In this document: positions 43,622 to 54,169 of the stretch, piece after piece | Numbering within the stretch: position 1 is the stretch's first letter | How the letters are laid out: each line of letters opens with the position of its first letter | Origin: Larix kaempferi | Lineage: Eukaryota > Streptophyta > Pinopsida > Pinales > Pinaceae | Direction of reading: 5' to 3' | Assembly: GCA_027924585.1 (NCBI GenBank) | Contig: BSBM01000125.1 | Location: 4,221,001 to 4,285,000, forward strand | DNA length: 64,000 nt | The notes under the pieces: model-generated | What the model was told of the DNA's origin: nothing | Seen by the model: the letters and a program-made list of their open reading frames with translations, nothing else | Database searches by the model: none | Position numbers and translations under genes: made by a program

Positions 43622-46263
43622 ATTCTCTATGTCAATATGACCTTGAGGTGAAGGAATTCTAGATGTAGATGCAGAGGATTTTTCAGTATTACCTCCATTA
43701 GATTTCTTGTTAGAATTAGAGTCATATGTATGTGATCTAGTGGACAAGTTGATTGTTTCGCTATGCATCATAAGAACATGAGCGATTGTGGATGGCTATC
43801 CTTGAGAAGGAGGGGGTTTTGTGCAACCATTTGTTGTTGTTGTGTGGGGAATGGATCATTTAAGATTGCGGGTGTGGGTTTTCCCTTGAGAAAATTTGTA
43901 CTTCCCCTCAATGTGGGAATTCTTTGGTGAAGTGATCGTCACCACACAGTAAACAAGGATATTTAACCTTCTGGTTTTGTTTGGTGTCTTTGGGATTATT
44001 TTTTGGCTCCTGCTGGTTGGAATACTTTTTGGATTTTCCTTTGTTATTAATTTTTCCACTGGATTTTTGAGGTGAAGCAGATTGAACTGAATTCACTTCC
44101 TCAGTGGAAATAGGGCTAGGTGATCAATTGGTGTTGTTTCCAACCTGTGGCGAGGATGGAGTCAAACCATGGTAGTTATGTGATTCACCTAATTGTGTGG
44201 TAGGATGGGAATCAACAGAACCAATAATTCCATTGTCATGTGATCCCGTACGAAGTTTTGTTGGATCATGTGTAGGGTGGGGGGTATTAGGAATAATATC
44301 GTATAAGGTGCCAGATTGGGAATAGACGAGGTCTAGGTACTGAGAACGTGATATGGCTTGTTCTTTCGTAACGACCCCACCCATATCTATGTCTTTAGCT
44401 ATGATAGGTAGTAGTGACTTTGTGAACCAATCGGCAAGTAGTTGGTCCGGAATGGGAGCTTTAATGAGACATCTTATCCTCCTCCATTCATGAATATGAT
44501 CATAAATGTGGGTGGAGGTAGATTGATGGAGAGAAGTCAAAATACCTATGTCGGTTTCGTGGTGGATCGATAGCTAAAAATAAGTCAAAGAGGCCATAGC
44601 TAAAGAGAGAAAACCATCAAAGGAATGTGGTGGCAACTCAATGTACCACTTTGCAACAGTACTAGTAAGGGTTCGTTGAAATAACCTCAAACATATGGAA
44701 TCATCCATTAAGGAATTAGAGGAACAACACAAATGATAATTCATTATGTGGTCCTTAGGGTCATCACTGAGCTTTCCATCAAACTTTAGAATGTATGATG
44801 GTAACTTCACAGGAATCATTGGCCAATTTATACCATGTTGAATGGGATCATTAGTCAAATGTGACCGGTATGGTAAATCAAGTGTATCCAGAAATGGTAA
44901 CTGTTAGTTTGGATGTGGATATTGATAATATTGATAAGGCATTTGTGTATTAGTAGGACCATGGATGGATTGATCATAACGTCCTCCCATAGTGGGTTGG
45001 CCATATGGAGGTGGGACTCCTGGGTTGGGACGTGGACTTGAAGGGGGTCCTCCTCCAGAAAAAGGTGGTCCTCCACCATAATACAGGGGTCCTCTAGGTG
45101 GAGGTGGTGGTGGAGGGACAAGTGTTGGGGGAGGAGGTGAGACATGCAGTGGGGGTGGTGTGGGTGATCCACCGGTTGGAGGTCCAGGAGGTGGAACATT
45201 GTTGTTCCCCCATGGGCTGTTCATGTTTTCAGGATACGTTAATCCAGTAAAAAGTTTTCCTGGATAATTTTGATCTATAGCGGCATTATGATTACCTGGA
45301 TAGATATGCCCCCATGGGGGTTAGGTCCAAGTAGATGGTTAAACAATTATATGTGTCCACGTAGGTTGTCCAGTGTTTGGGAGTGAATTTCCAAACATAC
45401 TATAGTTCATATGTGAAGAATTTCCTCCACTCGCGTTGTGTCCCCTGACTGGATGGTGCCCCCCAGTTAGATTTGGTCCACCAACTTCCCCCCAATTGAA
45501 AATTGTCCACCTATTGGAGTGTTCCCAGTAAGCATATGTTTACCACTAATCATAGGCTGACCCATACTCATCTGTTGAATACTAACTAAAGGATATATTC
45601 CAATCAAATTTTGAGGTGGAGGTGGTATTGGTGCTCTAGTTATAAATTTAATAGAAGCTGAAGGTTTCACTCATTTGTTGGGGTCAAATAAGGTGTTGAA
45701 CTAGTCACCTGACTTTGAGGTGTACTCGTCGGGAACGAGGGTTGTCAAGTTTGGTGTAGATATTCCTGGTGAAGAAAAAGACAAAGAATGTATGGTTGAA
45801 TGTTGTTAAAAAAATGGTACTTATGGATTGGACCTAGGGGGAAATCTGGCTTCTAAGCTGGTTACCGAACGTTCGTAAAAGTAAATGTTCCATAGTCTTG
45901 TAAATTGTGCGAGAAAGACGTCGTTAGGGATCCATGGAGGAAACCGACGAGGCTAAGTTTCCAACATCGGAAGTGAACCAAAATCAGAAACATGTTGACC
46001 TAAAGAAGTGTCCCAAAATGATGCAGTTGGACAAAAAGAGGTCGATATCGGGTCGTCCTGGGGCCGGTTGAAAATCCAGTCCATGGCTTTGGGATTTCCT
46101 GCCATCGAATGATGAAAAGTTGTGTCATGTGGAGTAGTTTGTTACACCAATAAAGGTCCCATAGTATCAATGATAGGTGGATTTACGGGAGGAGAATAGT
46201 TCACTCATGATTCTAAGGTAGAATGCCTTCTTCTTGTGACATAGATGTTGTGGGTTGATCCAT
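43622..46263 (-). pseudogene. Tat-M gag
   Basis: A likely start is the ATG at 46263 (MDQPTTSM, compare MSDQP in Tat-R), with a TAG soon after. A glycine/proline-rich region lies at 45224-44904. The Gag domain (LPSYILKFDGKLSDDPKDHI, CCSSNSLMDDSICLRLFQRT, VAKWYIELPPHSFD) is at 44858-44574 and continues to about 44124. The zinc knuckle has CLLCGDDHFTKEF, its last Cys changed to Phe. Copia-2 interrupts at 43621 and protease is at 20829. Frames change at least four times. Confidence 0.85.
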
Positions 46264-47798
46264 GGTTTCTCCCAAGTTCTCCTCCTAGTTAAGGGGATAT
46301 TTAGGTTGCAAGTTTAATATATTGCAGGATATTATTAAAGGTTGGTCAGCTGGGATGGCTAGAGAAAAAATTCTCCTAAAAGTCTCCTAAAGAAAATAAA
46401 AACACACTTCAACACCTACTCAAGCTAAAGCCACATGCAAACTGTGTGATAGATGGGATTCAAAAGTATGGAACCTCACAGGATTATCAAGGTGTCACAA
46501 CTCATAATATGCTATAGGTTTCAGCATTTATACTCTACCCAATATTTTAGAGCACTAACTAGGGAGGATTAGGACCACACCCCTGACCGTATAACCTAAA
46601 TACTTATCAATATGTGCATAATAGCTCCCCACGTGTTGTTCTGAGTGTATTTCCATGCCAAGACGACGAATGGTTAACTCGGATGGTTTCAGGAATCCTA
46701 GTGGGGTCTACCGATATGCTCAAGGTACGTGGGAGCTCCAATCTATAATGGTGTTGTCTAATGCACAAACGCACGACAGGAGCCTTCCGATATATTGTCG
46801 AGTACATGAAGTACCTTTCTATATACCCGAATGTACGTGAAAGGTCATTCGATATACCGACTAGTACATGGAAGAACTACAATCCCTCGATATGCACTGC
46901 AGGAAAATAATGATAGCTTCCACGCTTAAGACGTCAGAACACATCTCTACCCTAGCACACGAGTTTCTATACAATTTTTAACCTAGGATACCCCTTTATT
47001 TTAAGTTGTACGGTTAGGTGAATCCATGAAGTGAAGACTTAGAATTTAAGCAAGATGCAAATCTCACCTATATGAAAATGCAATTTTTTTCTTTTTCTCT
47101 TCGATGAAAAATAGCTATAGTAAGGAGAAATATTTTTGTTTTCCAATAATAAAATGAACAAAGTACCTCTATAGTTACTCAAATCAACCAAAAGACTAGA
47201 AAGAACGCTTTTCAATAATACAATAAAAAGATGAGAACAAAAAACCAAATCCAAATATTTTTTCTTTTCTCTTTTCAACTTAAGCGAATCTAAGAAAAAT
47301 GAAAAGATGAATTTCTGCTTTTGAATGCAATAACTCCTAATTCCGAAAAAAGAATAAAAAAGTAGGAAGAAAATAAAAAATGTAATAATTTTCACTATCT
47401 TTGAAATACTTTGAGAAAGTCAAGATCTGCTTAAAAATTTCAAGGAAATGACCAATGAATTTTCAAAACCAAGAAAATGCAAGCAAATAAAAATCTTTTA
47501 AGCTTTTCCAAAAATCTTTTAAGCACTCATTCCAAAGCATAAAAAATCTTTACAACATTTCCAAGAAATAAGCTTGAAATGATGATAATCAAAAGCTTTG
47601 ACTTTCTAGCTAATATACCCAATAGATATGAGAATTATACCACTCTTCCGACCTTTATTCAGATAATCAGAGAATGTATGCTACTGCAAACTTTAATTGA
47701 TTGGAAATTCTTGAAAAAATGAAATCACCCAAAATTTCAAAAACACACAAAACCTGATGCAGGAGCATTGGGTCCTAGGAAAATCAATCGAAGTTGAT
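46264..47798 (-). other. Tat-M leader, without LTR
   Basis: AT-rich, no gene. Short stretches match the Tat-R leader, such as TCTTCGATGAAAAATAGCTATAG (20 bases alike with gaps) near 47098 against 61499. No TGGCGACTCC primer site or LTR of Tat-M is seen before Tat-R starts at 47804. From about 47755 (TGATGCAGGAGCATTGGG) the sequence could belong to a different LTR continuing at 63428. Confidence 0.5.
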
Positions 47799-47803
47799 TT
47801 TTA

Positions 47804-48781
47804 TGTAGAATTTTGTCCTACGGATAAGCCAAAACTCTCTTAACTTTAAAGCAGACTTTAAACTAACTTTAAAGCAAGAAACAAGTCAAAACAAATGCTA
47901 CCTTGAATCCCTAGATCTAACAAACACCTCAAGATTAAAATTCTAGAAAGAGTAGAAGAGGTTTAACTGACCTACTATCCAGACACTTGTTTTTGTAGTT
48001 GTTCCAATCTCCAAGCCCTCACAAATGAACCTGTCAAAATGGAACCAAGACACAAGAATGCACTATTCTCTAGCAACCTGAAACATGAATTAGAATCTAA
48101 ATCTATGAAAGATACAAATCATATCATTAAAACAAAATTAACACAAATGATTTGGGAAAACAAGACAAGTTATTCCATTACAACTTGAAGAATACTTACA
48201 AAAGGTGCTTGATGTCCAAGCAAATCCTCCAGCTCCAAGTGTCTTCTCCTCTAGCTATCTCCACAATACTGTAAGACCATAAGTTTGGTACTCTCAAGAG
48301 TCCCTCTCTTTTCCCAATGGAATGCCTCTCTTTTATAGTGAATGGTGAGGTTAACCAACAAGAGAGATGGGTGGATCTAGGGAGAGATAAGTGGATCAAA
48401 GTTTCTAATCGAAGGAGATGAGTTGAGATCGAATCAGGGACCTCAATCTTCCATTATCTTCGAAAATCCAAAATCCCACAAGCCAAGGGAAAAAGGCTAT
48501 TAAAAGAGTACCGCGTTCTGCAGTCTTATCACAACGCGGTACTGCCACGTTTTGGGGAAAAAGCATAGCGTGGTAGTGTCTAGTACCGCGTTTTGACAAA
48601 TTAGCAAGGCGCGGTAGTGTGTGTAGATAAAGTCTTAGGTGGGTCAGAAATTATCAGGATAGATTCACCTTCAAGGTTGACTCATCATTTGTCTCTTCTG
48701 GATGGTTTAAAACAGTAGGGAAAGTGTCGTCAACTCTGTTTGTGGTGGAGATGCGACACTGTGGAATATAGAGGTATAACA
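47804..48781 (-). repeat. Tat-R 3' LTR
   Basis: 978 bp, TGTAGAATTTTG to GGTATAACA on plus. An 11-bp inverted repeat, AGTACCGCGTT and AACGCGGTACT, lies at 48507-48543, with further TACCGCG and CGCGGTA words to about 48620. TCTTTTATAGTG near 48328 could be part of the promoter on the other strand. Confidence 0.92.
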
Positions 48782-48791
48782 GATGCCCCCT
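48782..48791 (-). promoter_or_regulatory. Polypurine tract of Tat-R
   Basis: On minus AGGGGGCATC directly precedes the 3' LTR, nearly identical to AGGGGGCAATC in Tat-N, although the LTRs themselves do not look alike. Confidence 0.75.
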
Positions 48792-50730
48792 AAAGTGTGA
48801 GGTCAGAAGGGACTGATGGCCGAAAGACTTTATGAACATAATGTGCAGAGATAGTATCAAGGAGAGCGACAAGGAGCTGAAACAGAAACAAAGTGTTATA
48901 TATACCACCGAGGCGGGCATTCCCATGCTCGGAAACAGATGACTCAAAGCATGGCTGCCGACCAATACATTGCAGATCCATGAGTACTGAAATGATATAG
49001 ACTGTGGACGGACCATGGATACTATGAACAATCGTAGATCCATGAGACAATAATGACACAGCCACGACCAATACAATAAGTGGATCTGTGTGACAATACA
49101 AAGGACATCCCCATCGCAACCTGGACGCAATCAAGATACAACGATGCGCCCAGGGTCTTCTACCCGATCGCAAAAGATACGAATCTAGCCATGTGATTAC
49201 AAGGTGTTGAAGTCGAACATGGTAGAAACCATTTGATTACCGGTCAATGATGTGGACCGTTAACAAATGCGAGGGAGATCACCAATGATGACGATGATTC
49301 CCAAGGTATCAATAGTACATCTCAACGAAATGCGAATGAATGAGTTGATGTCAAGCATCCGAGAGATTGCTTGATCAGAGGCCAATGATGTGAACCTACT
49401 GTCAAACACGAGGAAACCTGCCATTGAGGCATGCAGGTACCAAGGTACTAATGGTTGATTCCTAAGTCTAATTCCCGGATAGTGATTTGGTGTCGACGGG
49501 AATAGACTCGTCGAAGGTGGGCCATGATGTTTCCCACATCATCGACACGAAATCGGCACGAATGATAAGATGATGAAACAATGGAGTGCGTACTGACACA
49601 GCGGAGGCCTGACACAATGAACGACTCTGAACAACGCAACCCTTTGAACATATAACGGCATGTAACAATACTTGGCAGCAGGGATTATTGAAAAATAGAA
49701 GATAGACATCGGATGAGTAGGCTCGTGGCCAGGGAGATGACTCGTGATGATGACCATAACTCAGTGAAAAAAGGATCCCAAAATATAGACAAGAGACGGA
49801 CACATGCCATGTTCAAAGGTAACGACTGACAAGCTGCCATAAATAAACTTGACTTATCCCCCCATATTTCCCCGACATGATGGACGAGTACCTCTTTCTT
49901 GTTTTGCGAGCTTGAAGAGGATAACAGATGCTCAGTGTAGCTCATCTCATGGATGAGTCCAATCTCACATGTTTTACGAACCTGAGAAAGGAGGGGTTCG
50001 TCCCAAAGTGGTTCCTTCGATGTTAACATTTTAACGAGTCCAAGGAAGGAAAACTCGGTAGTTTTTCATATTTAGAGAGCCTGAAAAACTTAAAGGAAGC
50101 TCCATAATGTACTTTTTCGTAAAATTTAGTCCCTCGATCCCAAAAAAGTGTAAAACAATTGCCGAGAGAACTCTCCCAGCTGAGATTGACTGAGGTATAC
50201 CTTTCTCGTAAATAGTCTAGACGGGCCGAAAAAAGGGGTAACCTATCACCAAATAGACGACCTTTCAAATACTTTTACAAGTGTGAAAGAGTCAAGATCA
50301 CTTGGCAATCTTTTCAATTTTAAGGAGTCTGAAAAGAGCTTAACTATGGACTCCTATGGTCTTTTTCGTAATTTTAAATTATTCTGGCCCGAAAAAAGAA
50401 TAAAATACAACCAGGATAATACTTTCCTCATTGTTTAACGAGCATGAGTAAAGCTGACCGTACTCGACACCGTTTACTCGAGTTTGACAAGCACGAAACG
50501 GGTGTAAAAGCGCTTGGAATCTTTTTCAAGTTTTAAATCCAGAGCACGAAAAAGATAAAGTGGGCTCGAAATGAAGGTCAAACCATGAATAAACACCAGT
50601 GTGAATGTATCGCATTTTTACCGAGGATCCTGTCAATAAATGCTCAAAAACTGGACATTAGCAAATGTGAACAAGGGTTTATTTCAACTATTTAAAATAG
50701 TAATTAATTAATTAAAAAAAATGTGAAAAA
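48792..50730 (-). other. Structured noncoding 3' region of Tat-R
   Basis: No gene is seen; short frames are not conserved. A 23-base motif at 48909-48931 is identical, reverse complemented, to 40603-40625 in Tat-N. Stem-loops with TCTTTTTCG and CGAAAAAAGA arms (50360-50399) and similar arms near 50120 and 50213-50236 resemble those of Tat-N. 50020-50560 is collinear with 39010-39260 of Tat-N on the opposite strand. Confidence 0.7.
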
Positions 50731-50877
50731 ATGTTATATAAGGAATGGTAAAAAATAGAAATTACTATTCATTTGTGTTTTTTACCCAAAGGAGACATTT
50801 TCACCCATTTAGGAGCAAGATTTCAAGGATCCATACCGGGAGTTCTGGGACACCATTTCGACAGCCGTCTGCGCCAG

Positions 50878-51201
50878 GTAAGAGTGCTTGAGCCCCTCTT
50901 TCATTTTATGTAAGAAATTTTTGCTTTCACCAGGAAAAATTTGATTTTTTAGCGAGCCCTTTTAGGAAAGAATCGCCCTTCACACTACCGCGTGGGGGCT
51001 CTATCGAAAAATGCGGTACTGTCTCACAGTACCGCTCTGTATGCCCAAACCGAGGCGCGGTAGTGTGGACTGCCGCGCGGTAGAATATCCCTTAGACGTG
51101 GCAAAGGCGAATTTTGAGTTTAAAAAATCAAATTTTCTCCAATTTTCTGTTGGAACTAAGTTGCTAAATAGTTACTAATTGCTTTGTTTGACCATTTGCA
51201 G
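50878..51201 (+). other. Probable intron 1 of the Tat-R antisense gene
   Basis: Donor CCAG/GTAAGAG and acceptor CCATTTGCAG/GG enclose 324 nt. Splicing joins AG/G as an Arg codon and keeps the exon 2 frame. The intron holds the TACCGCG/CGCGGTA cluster and a perfect hairpin. Confidence 0.6.
51013..51035. repeat. Perfect 10-bp hairpin in intron 1 of the Tat-R antisense gene
   Basis: GCGGTACTGT and ACAGTACCGC flank a CTC loop. Further words (CACTACCGCG at 50982-50991, GCGCGGTAGTGTG and GCGCGGTAG to 51090) repeat the same core. The same words recur in the LTRs and leader of Tat-R. Confidence 0.85.
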
Positions 51202-52032
51202 GGATTTGCAACTTATTCGGAGCAAAATGGTAAGCTGGAGAGAGAGAGAGCACGAAGCGGATGATTTTGCAGCCGAAAATGACTTACCAACCATGACCAC
51301 ATTGCGAGAATGTGGTTTGCTAAAGTTCTTCAAAACAATTGTGGGACCCTGACATTCGAGATTTTCGAGTGGGAGAGCACGTGCTTGAAATCCAACTCGA
51401 GGATATTTACTTCCTCACGGGCCTCTCGAAAAGAGGAGCCCGGGTGAACTTTACTGGATACTCAGCTTCAGACTCAAGCACAGATGACTTGATTGCTCGG
51501 TATTGCCAGGCGGGTTCGAGTAAGAAAAGTGGGAAGGTGTCCATAAAGGAGGTCATAAATCTTCCTGTGAAAACCGTACTATTTACTATCACGCGTGCAG
51601 CAGGAAGCGTGAGTCCACATCAGGCATCCCGCACACAAGTGAATCTTGCGGCAGAGTGCATGGGAGGAACAGTTTTCAACTGGTGTGAGGCAGTGTTGTC
51701 CAACATGAAAGAACAAGTGCACAAGTGTAGGACTGGGAAAAATACCCAGTTTGGCTATGGGAGCATCCTGGTTACTTTCTTTTTGGCGAGGGTGCCACTA
51801 CTGCGTCCACAGATATCTATGCGCCCTCATCCACCTTCCGAGCCATGGATGGCTCGATGGATTGATTATGCTGGACGCCTCGGGGGACCTCAGCGGCTAG
51901 CCTTTGGCGAGGACTTCTTCTCTTGGCTAGAGGAGCAGATAGTTATGATTGATGACTATCCCTACTCCGGGGTAGATTTCCGTGAGGACATCGACTTGGC
52001 ATTGCCAGAGGATGCTGACTGGGATGACTCTG

Positions 52033-52138
52033 GTATGACCTTCATGGATATGTATTTTTTCTTTTTGAATATTTAATTTTTATTGCTTTTTTAGAATGTG
52101 TAAAAGATGCCTAATGTATATTCGCATGCATGTTGCAG
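52033..52138 (+). other. Intron 2 of the Tat-R antisense gene
   Basis: GTATGACC at the donor and CATGTTGCAG at the acceptor enclose 106 nt with a T-rich middle. Splicing gives an Asp codon G/AC between DDS and RGPQRSAGYS. The site and phase equal those in Tat-L and Tat-N. Confidence 0.82.
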
Positions 52139-52660
52139 ACCGTGGGCCACAGAGATCAGCTGGGTACTCTCCACTACGTTGTGGTGGTGTCGATCGTCAA
52201 GCTGTTCCTGACGAGGAGGAGGATGAAGACGAGGTAGGAGGTGTTCGGGACATTGAGAGGAACCTGCAGGGATTGACTCATGGGATCCCTGCTATGAGGA
52301 TGGATGACGTCCCTTACCACCTCCAGCGGCATACCGTAGGTGTGCCTGGTCGTATCATTCGACTACTTCGCAAGGTGGTTCGGGCTATAGTATGCTACCA
52401 CCAGCAGCGGGAGGAGTTCGATGAGGGACATGATAGGTCTCCTAGGTCTCCATAGATGGTCTTTTGATCTTTTTGCGGCATGTACACGATATGTAGGCTT
52501 TGAGAGCCAAATTTTGTATATATGGGATTTGGTCCCAAATTTTGTCTTTGACACAAACTTTATGTATTTTGAGAAAAACACTTTTTATATACAGTGAGAT
52601 GGACCTATTTATGATCTGAATATTTACAATGACTTGTGCATTTTATTTTTTATGATGTGT

Positions 52661-53074
52661 TTATGTATGGGCAAGATGCCAATCCAAAATGTAATTAGCC
52701 AATGAATCAGCAATACAATTGAATTCTCTCGGTATGTGATGATATGTAATAAAATTAAATGATCGTTCCAAGAGGCGTACTCTTCGAAATAAACGAAGTA
52801 GCGTAGGATCGCGAACTGTGTAAACACGGTTTAGATGAGAAACCACGAGTTGAGAGTCTAAAAATACCGATAAGGAGTCAATCTCGAGTGAAGCAACCTC
52901 TGTCAAGAGACCAATGACTGCATGGTACTCCGCGATATTATTGGTTGCAGGACCTAAACAATTGGCTCCTGAAGAAATCAACTCGCCAGTTGGGGAATAG
53001 ATTACCCATGCTGCGGAAGCGAGATTCTGGGTATGTCGGCTTGCACCGTCGGCGAATCCAAAGTAGGCAGACAT
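52661..53074 (-). CDS. Second (archaeal-type) RNase H of Tat-R
   Basis: 137 codons, apparently intact. Acidic residues are at FADGAS (Asp), NNIAEYHAV (Glu), FLDSQLVVSHLN (Asp) and FNCIADSLAN (Asp). The loop after DGAS is short and lacks the GNPG seen in many relatives. It lies 120 bp 3' of integrase with its own ATG, whereas in the Ogre-type elements I know it lies between RT-RNase H and integrase. How it is translated is unclear: fusion by readthrough, splicing or a separate start. The 205 bp between its stop and the antisense gene (52456-52660) hold nothing I recognise. Confidence 0.85.
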   Translation of the reverse strand: MSAYFGFADGASRHTQNLASAAWVIYSPTGELISSGANCLGPATNNIAEYHAVIGLLTEVASLEIDSLSVFLDSQLVVSHLNRVYTVRDPTLLRLFRRVRLLERSFNFITYHHIPREFNCIADSLANYILDWHLAHT

Positions 53075-53194
53075 TTGTGCATAAAGTCACGAGCCAAAGT
53101 AAGAGTGGATACATGAGGTCCACGCGCACACCAAAAAGAAAGCAAAAGCAAACTAAGTACATTATGTACAACAAGTAACCCACATAGGGTAACC

Positions 53195-54169
53195 TCATGC
53201 GTAGAAACGTTTGAGGTATAGCCCGTTGCGGGGCCGTGCCAATGGCATACCATCACAATCGATTAGTTCATAGGCTCCTTTTTCTAAGACACGTTTTACA
53301 ATGAAGGGGTCGTACCACATAGATTCAAGTTTACCTTTTCCAAGCTTGTCATGCATCTGATCATATGTAAGTACGAGGTCACCCTCATTGAATATCCGAG
53401 GCTGAACGGATTTGTCGTATTGAGCTTTGACGCGTTTTTTGTGAGCTTCATTAGCCAGAGCAGCGTCGCGGCCAGTTTCATCTAGCTTAGCTAGGTATAG
53501 AAACCGTTCCTCTTCGGAAGTAGTGTGTGGAAGTAGCTCTATGGCTATTTTGAGTGATGGAATTTCACATTCAATCGGCAGAATGGCTTCTAGGCCATAC
53601 ACCAGTTGGAATGGTGTAAACCCCGTAGCACTTTTCACTGAGGTTCGGTATGCCCACAGTGCTGAGAACAGAGCTGAGTGCCAATTGGATTTCTGGGTAC
53701 CCACAATATGCTGAATCATTCGTTTCAGGACTTTGTTAATGGCTTCGACTTGGCCATTAGCTTGTGGGTAATACGGGGTTGAGTTTTCATGGAGAAAACC
53801 CAGTTTGGCACTTAGTTCTTCGATCATATGGTTCCTGAAATGGGAACCGTGATCGGTCACAATAGACTGTGGGACACCGAATCTAGCTATAATATGATTG
53901 AATATGAACTGTGCTGTTGTTTTTCCATCTTCAGCATACGTAGGCATCGCTTCAGCCCATTTTGTAAAATAGTCGACCGCTACTATGACATAGCTATGCC
54001 CCCCGGCTGAAGTGGGCTTACAATGCATGAAATCGATGCCCCATTTGGAAAAGGGGCCAACGGCAATGACAGGATGGAGTGGAGCAGGATGCGAGCATGT
54101 TTTGCTATGAAAGAATTGACATGGCGGACACTTCTTGACTGTTTCAATGCAGTCTTTGAAAATTGAGGG
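53195..54169 (-). pseudogene. Tat-R integrase, core and C-terminus
   Basis: From 54028: VAVDYFTKWAEAMPTY, VTDHGSHFRNHMIEELSAKL and QANGQVEAINK give the D,D,E triad intact. WAYRTSVKSATGFTPFQLVY and the end NGLYLKRFYA follow. A TGA at about 54169 separates this from the zinc domain in the same frame upstream. Otherwise the gene is open. Confidence 0.9.

Larger units (their letters stand above)
50735..52455 (+). pseudogene. Antisense accessory gene of Tat-R (plant-mobile-domain-like)
   Basis: Best copy of the three. TATATAAGG at 50735 precedes exon 1, which reads KDPYREFWDTISTA and ends at 50877; no ATG is found in frame and a TAG stands just upstream. Exon 2 (51202-52032) reads MVSWREREHEADDF, LRECGLLKFF, a deletion with frameshift at about 51320-51340, then WDPDIRDFRVGEHVLEIQLE, DIYFLTGLSKRG, FGYGSILVTFFLARVPLLRP and MIDDYPYSGVDFRED. 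Exon 3 (52139-52455) has an acidic run (DEEEDEDE) and ends RSPRSP. LEDIYFLTGL resembles the plant mobile domain, known from plant transposons and some host proteins. Its function in retrotransposons is unknown. Confidence 0.78.

Noticed and set aside
50735-52455. Antisense gene as an envelope gene
   Set aside because: No signal peptide or transmembrane segment belongs to the spliced product; the hydrophobic run after WDDSG lies in the intron.
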